DNA of 11,542 nt, taken from the NCBI GenBank assembly GCA_004296145.1, contig SEBM01000068.1:1-11542 (forward strand), given 5' to 3'. Shown in pieces: positions 7,042 to 11,542 of this stretch. Every line of letters starts with the position of its first letter. Within the stretch, counting starts at the first letter, position 1. Under the pieces are notes generated by a model. The model worked only from the letters and a program-made list of their open reading frames with translations, had not been told where the DNA came from and ran no database searches. The translations under genes and the position numbers were made by a program. The stretch is from Flavobacterium sp. Lineage in GTDB: Bacteria; Bacteroidota; Bacteroidia; Flavobacteriales; Flavobacteriaceae.

Positions 7042-7080
7042 ACTCATAACTCATAACTCATAACTCATAACTCATAACTT
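7042..7080. repeat. Heptamer tandem array (ACTCATA)x5
   Basis: Five exact copies of actcata run from 7042 to 7076, followed by a partial fourth-base match (actt) to 7080. The array ends 2 bp before the stop codon of the response regulator gene (7083-7085). Arrays of exact short units usually change copy number by slipped-strand mispairing. Here the array lies in the 3' flank, so copy changes should not shift a reading frame. Confidence 0.92.
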
Positions 7081-7082
7081 CT

Positions 7083-9029
7083 CTAAAAATGACTCCTCTT
7101 AATCCCAAGTTTCTGCATTCTCGAGGCGAGTGTAGTTGGAGGAAGTCCCAGAATTTCTGACGCTCCGCCGGCGCCTCTGATTCTTCCGTTGCATTTTTCG
7201 AGTACATTGATGATATGTTCCCTTTCGTTTTCCTGAATGGTTTTAAAATACCATTCGGAAGAGGTGTTGTTTACTTTTATTTCGTCTAAAGCAGGAAGCG
7301 GAATATGTACAATGGTGTCTGTTTTTGCCAATAAAATACTTCTTTCGATAAGATTTTCCAGTTCTCTGATATTTCCGGGCCATTGATAGGATAAAAGGCT
7401 TTTTAGGGCGGTTTCTGAAATTTCAGTTACATTTTTTCCTATTCTCGCACTATATACGGCTATAAAATGTCTGGCAATAAGACCAATATCTTCTTTTCGT
7501 TCGCGCAATGGCGGAAGCTGAATTGGAAATACGTTTAACCTGTAATACAAATCGAGACGGAAACGTCCTTCGGCTACTTCTTTTTCGAGATTGCAATTGG
7601 TGGCCGCAATGATTCTCACATTTACTTTTATTGGTATATTTCCTCCAACGCGTTCGATTTCTTTTTCCTGAATGGCACGCAGTAATTTTGCCTGCATTTC
7701 TAATGGCATATCGCCAATTTCGTCCAGAAATAAAGTACCGTTATGGGCGAGTTCAAATTTCCCGATTCGTTTTTCGGTTGCTCCTGTAAAAGATCCTTTT
7801 TCGTGCCCGAATAATTCAGATTCTATAAGACTCGGCGGCAGGGCAGAACAATTGATTTTTACAAAAGGTTCGTTTTTTCTCGGAGAAAGCTGCTGAATAC
7901 TGGCCGCAATACTTTCTTTTCCGGTACCACTTTCACCTGTAATTAAAACAGTGGTGTCAGCAGGCGCAACCTGTATGATGTGATCAAACAATTTTAGCAA
8001 TAACGGACTTTTACCAATAATGCCGTCAAAACCTTGTGTTTTCAGGTTTTTATCTGCAAGTACACTTTTAGGTTTTATGCCTTGATCTGATTTTTTATCA
8101 CGGCTAAGGATATTTTCAATGGTATAAATTAAAGGTTCCTGCAGCCTTTCGCATAAAATAATATCTGTTTTGCTATAGTTATTAGCTTGTCTGCTAAAAA
8201 ACGAAAGATAAAAACCACCATTTTCATTGAGTGTCAATGGCACTGGCAAAACCAGATTTGACTTCATGTTCATGGCATTTGCAATCACTTTTTTGATGGG
8301 AAACTTATCGCATATTTTTTCAAAATCCTGATTGTTGTAAAAGGCAAATTCGGTTTCTATTTTGCTTTTTTTCTGCAATTCTTTTACTTCAGATTCTTTT
8401 AGGGCACAGATATTCTGGAGTTCTTCCATTCCGATTTTCTGATATTCATGCAGGCCAACTCTCGCATAACCAAGGGCTCTGTGCGGTACTTTATCATCCG
8501 AAGAAAAAACAGCCATAACCAGATCAAAAGAAATAAGAGACTGAAGCGCCGTTGTAATATTAAATACTCTTTCGTCCCAGGTACCATTTTTACTGGCCAT
8601 AATTTTGAGCTGTTTCTGAAACAACAGTTCTTTTCTAATAGAAGATTCAAGTCCGTGTTCCTGATGATATTGCGCAATTTCAATAGTAACCAGTAAATCT
8701 TTTTCCCTAAAAGGTTTCACCAAAAATCCGTACGGATGCGTTGATTTTGCTTTGTTAAGCACTTCTTCATTGGAGTTTGCCGACAAATAGATAAAAGGAA
8801 TGTTATCATGTCTGAGAATTTCGGCAAGATCAATACCTGTCTCTTTCCCGGAAAGAAAAATATCCAACAAAACCAGTTCCGGTTTTTCCTGTGCAATATA
8901 ATATTTGGCATCTGCCACCGATCTTGCCATTCCGGTAATAGAATGACCTGCTTTTTTGAGCATCAATCGCAAATGGTTAGCTTCAATAAACTGATCTTCA
9001 ACAATGAGAATTTTTAATGCTTTTCCCAT
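7083..9029 (-). CDS. Response regulator: receiver, GAF, sigma-54 AAA+ and Fis HTH
   Basis: 648 aa. Cytoplasmic transcription activator of the NtrC/FhlA type. Receiver domain 5-120: acidic pair Glu11/Asp12, phospho-acceptor Asp56 (LVLLDIF), Ser83, and Lys105 in LVKPF. Residues about 145-305 look like a GAF-type sensory domain. The AAA+ sigma-54 activator domain spans about 335-570, with Walker A GESGTGKE at 365-372, the sigma-54 contact loop GSFTGA at 412-417 (Ser for the common Ala), and Walker B GTLFLDEIGD at 431-440. The arginine-finger region RLDLYYRLNVF is at 491-501. A Fis-type HTH lies at about 604-645 (GRIRGAGGASEILGLPPTTL). It should activate sigma-54 promoters when phosphorylated by the overlapping kinase. 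The two reading frames overlap by 16 nt, a sign of translational coupling. A GAF module between receiver and AAA+ is less common than the plain NtrC layout and suggests a second input. The target genes are not shown by the sequence. Confidence 0.93.
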   Translation of the reverse strand: MGKALKILIVEDQFIEANHLRLMLKKAGHSITGMARSVADAKYYIAQEKPELVLLDIFLSGKETGIDLAEILRHDNIPFIYLSANSNEEVLNKAKSTHPYGFLVKPFREKDLLVTIEIAQYHQEHGLESSIRKELLFQKQLKIMASKNGTWDERVFNITTALQSLISFDLVMAVFSSDDKVPHRALGYARVGLHEYQKIGMEELQNICALKESEVKELQKKSKIETEFAFYNNQDFEKICDKFPIKKVIANAMNMKSNLVLPVPLTLNENGGFYLSFFSRQANNYSKTDIILCERLQEPLIYTIENILSRDKKSDQGIKPKSVLADKNLKTQGFDGIIGKSPLLLKLFDHIIQVAPADTTVLITGESGTGKESIAASIQQLSPRKNEPFVKINCSALPPSLIESELFGHEKGSFTGATEKRIGKFELAHNGTLFLDEIGDMPLEMQAKLLRAIQEKEIERVGGNIPIKVNVRIIAATNCNLEKEVAEGRFRLDLYYRLNVFPIQLPPLRERKEDIGLIARHFIAVYSARIGKNVTEISETALKSLLSYQWPGNIRELENLIERSILLAKTDTIVHIPLPALDEIKVNNTSSEWYFKTIQENEREHIINVLEKCNGRIRGAGGASEILGLPPTTLASRMQKLGIKRSHF

Positions 9030-11299
9030 AACTCTAAAAAATTATTTGTTTCGTCAAAATGGAACTCTAAACTTATTTTGGTTCCGTTATCCGAGATTAT
9101 TTTAAATGTTCCTTTAATATCTTCTGAAAGGCCTTTCATTAAATTAATTCCTAATGACGGACTATCGCAGGGATCAAATTCCGGTGGCAGCCCGATGCCG
9201 TTATCATGAATTATTAAAGTAATCGTATGTTCTTTTTCCGCTTTAAGCGAAATTATTATTTTGCCTTCCGGATTATTATTTGGGAAAGCATATTTTATGG
9301 AATTGGTTACCGCTTCATTAAAAATTAAACCAATTGGAATAGAATGAGATAATGGAAGATCAAAGTTATCAATATCCACTATAAAACGGATTGATTTGCC
9401 AATATCAAATGAATCTTTTAAATATTCGGTCAATTCAAAAATATAAGAAGGCATATTGATCATCGATAAATTCTCTGATTGATATAATTTCTGATGAATC
9501 AGTGACATGGTCTGAATTCGGTTCTGACTGTCATTAATGGCCTGAACGGCTTCTTTGTTTTTCAAAAATTCTGCCTGACTGGCCAATAACCCGACCACCA
9601 TGTGCAGGTTGTTTTTTACTCTGTGATGAATTTCTTTCAGCAGCCATTCTTTTTCTGTTAGAAGGTTTTCGAGTTTTTTGTTTTTGATATTGATTTCGTC
9701 CTGCTGTTCGCTCAAAATTTTATTAGTGCGTTGTTTTAATCTGTAAACACGATATAATAACATTACAATAATGAGTAATGATATCGTGATTACAATCATT
9801 AAGTTATTGAACGCACTTGCATTGCGAAGTTTGTTTTTTTGAATAGTCGAATTGTTCTTTAGCTGTATAATATTCTTATTCCGCTTTTCTGTTTCATATA
9901 AAATATTCAATTGGTTAATCTGCTTTGTTTTATTTTCGTCATAAAGATGTTTGGAATATTCAACATATTCACGGTAATTATTCATAGCAGAAACAGTATT
10001 TCCTTGTGCGGAATCGATACTGTATTTCAAAAATTTAGAAGTAGCAAAAAATTGCTTGTTATTAAGCTTTTTGGCCATGCTGTCATAACTAAACGAATAA
10101 AGAGCCGCTTCGGGATATTTTTTTTGAACTATAGAGAGCTTTACGACTGTCTTATAAGCTTCCATAATATCATTATATTCTTCTAAATCTTTTATTTTGG
10201 CTTTGATGGGTTTTATATACGAAAGTGCCTGACGATACCGTTTCATACGCATATAAATCTCGGCATACCGACATTGTAACGGAGCTGACTGTATCGTATA
10301 TAATTTAGGATGTTTTTTTCTCATGGAGTTTAAAAAAGACAATGCATGAGCAGTCTGATGCTGTTTTAATAAAACATCGGTATAATTATAAGTAAGTTCT
10401 GTAATAGCCTGATCGTTGTTGTGCCATTCGGCAAGGGTTAAAGATTTAAAATAATATTTTTGAGCATTTTTATAGTCTTGAAATTCAGCGTAAGCTAAAC
10501 CAATTCTATTGTATACCGTACACAAATAGAGACTTATCTTATCTAATTTTTCTCCTATCTGTGCCGCTTTTAATCCATATTGTATAGCTGTTTTATAATC
10601 TCCCATAAATAAATAAGAAGATCCGAGAAGATCATAAATCCCATAAATTTTGTCGTTTAATCGTCTGCCGTTTAATGATTTTCTATATAATGACAATGAC
10701 TTATTAAGTAACATAATGGCCTTGGGAGCATTTCCCAATAATAAATAAACATCGGCATTCTCTTTATAACAATCGGCTTCTCTTTCTTTATTTCCCGATT
10801 TATAAAAAGCAACTGCGGCATTATCGAGTAACGGAATTCTGTTTTTATAAGATGTTCCTGTTAGAAAACTGGTTGACCAATACATAACCCAGGCTTCGCC
10901 AAGCTCATTTTGCAGGTTTAATGCGGTGTATCTTTTTACAGCTTGTCCGGCGCAAATTTTTGCTTTTTTATAATCGGTTGCTTTTTGTAAAATGACCGAA
11001 AGTTTAAAATAACTTTCAGCAATACCTTCATCATACTGTATTTTTTTACTCAGCGAAAGCGCTTTATAAGCAAAATAAAGTGCTTTTTGGTCGGCTGTTT
11101 TTGGCGTTTTATTATAATAATACCAGGAACTTAAATTTAAAAAAGTTTTTGCTTTTTCCGGATTTTCTTTTTGGTACAGAAGGTTTTTTTCTGCCACAAC
11201 CGCTTGTTGCAGATTTACAAAAGGTTCAGATGCATGCAATTTAACTGCCTCCAGCAATAAAAAGAAAAGAAAGTATATTTTGAATCGATTTCTAAACAT
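9014..11299 (-). CDS. TPR-containing membrane sensor histidine kinase (HisKA_2 type)
   Basis: 761 aa from the ATG at 11299. The frame stays open to a TTG at 11356, but the internal ATG gives a textbook signal peptide (MFRNRFKIYFLFFLLLEAV, cleavage near LHA|SE), so I choose it. Numbered from this ATG: residues about 30-430 are helical repeats of TPR type (e.g. YDLLGSSYLFMGDYKTAIQY, 222-241), probably periplasmic. A membrane helix lies at about 499-517. A Lys/Glu-rich coiled coil follows, then the dimerisation box EIHHRVKNNLHMVVGLL, with phospho-His at 558. The HATPase domain shows the N box FNEAVTNSIKYAF (Asn661), DNGIG (Asp699) and SLGINLM. The box EIHHRVKNNL identifies the HisKA_2 group. The C-terminus overlaps the response regulator gene by 16 nt, so they form a cognate pair. 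There is no receiver or DNA-binding domain of its own. The signal sensed by the TPR part is unknown; peptide or protein binding is plausible for TPRs. Confidence 0.9.
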   Translation of the reverse strand: MFRNRFKIYFLFFLLLEAVKLHASEPFVNLQQAVVAEKNLLYQKENPEKAKTFLNLSSWYYYNKTPKTADQKALYFAYKALSLSKKIQYDEGIAESYFKLSVILQKATDYKKAKICAGQAVKRYTALNLQNELGEAWVMYWSTSFLTGTSYKNRIPLLDNAAVAFYKSGNKEREADCYKENADVYLLLGNAPKAIMLLNKSLSLYRKSLNGRRLNDKIYGIYDLLGSSYLFMGDYKTAIQYGLKAAQIGEKLDKISLYLCTVYNRIGLAYAEFQDYKNAQKYYFKSLTLAEWHNNDQAITELTYNYTDVLLKQHQTAHALSFLNSMRKKHPKLYTIQSAPLQCRYAEIYMRMKRYRQALSYIKPIKAKIKDLEEYNDIMEAYKTVVKLSIVQKKYPEAALYSFSYDSMAKKLNNKQFFATSKFLKYSIDSAQGNTVSAMNNYREYVEYSKHLYDENKTKQINQLNILYETEKRNKNIIQLKNNSTIQKNKLRNASAFNNLMIVITISLLIIVMLLYRVYRLKQRTNKILSEQQDEINIKNKKLENLLTEKEWLLKEIHHRVKNNLHMVVGLLASQAEFLKNKEAVQAINDSQNRIQTMSLIHQKLYQSENLSMINMPSYIFELTEYLKDSFDIGKSIRFIVDIDNFDLPLSHSIPIGLIFNEAVTNSIKYAFPNNNPEGKIIISLKAEKEHTITLIIHDNGIGLPPEFDPCDSPSLGINLMKGLSEDIKGTFKIISDNGTKISLEFHFDETNNFLELWEKH

Positions 11300-11375
11300 C
11301 TCCAACAGTTTAATTGCAGATACGAAGGTATTGATTCTATAAGATATTTTGGTCAAAAATGTATTATTTTGGTAA

Positions 11376-11391
11376 CAACGATATATCGTTG
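11376..11391. promoter_or_regulatory. Perfect 16-bp palindrome upstream of the kinase gene
   Basis: caacgatatatcgttg is its own reverse complement over 16 bp. It lies 77 bp upstream of the chosen kinase ATG, in the only gap between that gene and a possible divergent gene to the right. Size, symmetry and place fit a dimeric regulator's operator. It is too short and loop-free to be a terminator. Which protein binds is unknown; the Fis-type HTH of the response regulator is one candidate for autoregulation. Confidence 0.5.
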
Positions 11392-11519
11392 GTATAGTTT
11401 TGCGCGATTTATTCTATAACTATTTTAGCCCGTTTTACAATTAACGTTGCAGAACAATAATATTTGTAAAAAGTCTTTTTTTCGTGGATTTATGACTAAA
11501 AGTTGAAAAAATAATAACC

Positions 11520-11542
11520 ATGTCCGGGAATAAAACGTATCT
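11520..11542 (+). CDS. Possible start of a divergent gene (first 7 codons)
   Basis: An ATG at 11520 after an AT-rich leader (aaaaaataataacc) opens a frame reading MSGNKTY to the window edge. It would be divergent from the kinase gene, sharing the gap that holds the palindrome. Seven codons are too few to assign a product or to prove it is a gene. Confidence 0.2.

Larger units (their letters stand above)
6633..7082. other. 450-bp gene-free gap rich in repeats
   Basis: No credible coding sequence on either strand. From left to right it holds about 170 bp of AT-rich leader for the alpha/beta hydrolase gene, then a small hairpin (gcgtga at 6817-6822 with tcacgc at 6835-6840). A pair of 16-bp direct repeats, a long perfect inverted repeat and a heptamer array follow; these are listed separately. 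I found no clear TAnnTTTG/TTG promoter and no -24/-12 sigma-54 promoter reading toward the hydrolase gene, although a promoter is expected here. Confidence 0.7.

Noticed and set aside
7042..7080. CRISPR-like array
   Set aside because: The unit is only 7 bp with no spacers and no cas genes nearby; it is a simple tandem repeat.
8399..8696. Open frames of 80-95 codons in other frames inside the regulator gene
   Set aside because: They lie wholly within a well-supported domain-bearing gene, have no recognisable motif and no leader; the same holds for the other short overlapping frames in the window.
11346..11375. TACATTTTTG on the minus strand as a Bacteroidetes -7 box for the kinase gene
   Set aside because: The spacing inside the box is 4 instead of 2 and no TTG lies at the expected -33 distance.
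11459..11466. aatatttg on the plus strand as a -7 box for the possible divergent gene
   Set aside because: It matches 7 of 8 consensus positions but there is no TTG 19-21 bp upstream, and the gene itself is uncertain.

Overview
The window looks like a Flavobacteriaceae chromosome, most likely Flavobacterium. It is AT-rich, and it encodes short Lys-rich signal peptides and a C-terminal-Phe outer-membrane barrel. It also has a TPR-type sensor kinase of the kind common in Bacteroidetes, and gene gaps filled with short inverted or direct repeats of the 'tttgtgtctttgtggc' and 'gcggattttacggatt' type. All seven well-supported genes lie on the minus strand, so transcription runs from high to low coordinates.

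Region 1 (about 11540 to 7083) is regulatory. A TPR-containing membrane histidine kinase (9014-11299) overlaps by 16 nt a response regulator (7083-9029) with receiver, GAF, sigma-54 AAA+ and Fis-type HTH domains. A perfect 16-bp palindrome lies about 77 bp upstream of the kinase start. The first bases of a possible divergent gene appear at the right edge.

Region 2 (6633-7082) is a 450-bp gap with no gene. It contains a pair of 16-bp direct repeats, a perfect 21-bp inverted repeat around a 70-bp loop, and five tandem copies of ACTCATA abutting the end of the regulator gene.

Region 3 (6632 to 239) is a run of hydrolases ending in a porin. In transcription order these are a cytoplasmic Ser-type alpha/beta hydrolase, a lipoprotein alpha/beta hydrolase with an Asp nucleophile, an exported YtcJ-type amidohydrolase, an exported metallo-beta-lactamase-fold protein with a partly lost metal site, and an alginate-export-family outer-membrane barrel. 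The last two are 2 bp apart and almost certainly cotranscribed. A convincing hairpin terminator follows the porin at 179-220.

Four of the five hydrolase/porin products carry export signals. The likely picture is an envelope module: the barrel admits a small molecule, periplasmic hydrolases open or trim it, and the cytoplasmic hydrolase continues. The substrate cannot be read from the sequence. The neighbouring sigma-54 two-component system could control the module, but I found no -24/-12 promoter in the window, so that link rests on proximity alone. The most unusual items are the metallo-beta-lactamase-fold protein with an eroded zinc site, the exported hydrolase set coupled to a porin, and the dense set of different intergenic repeats, one in every gap longer than 100 bp between genes.
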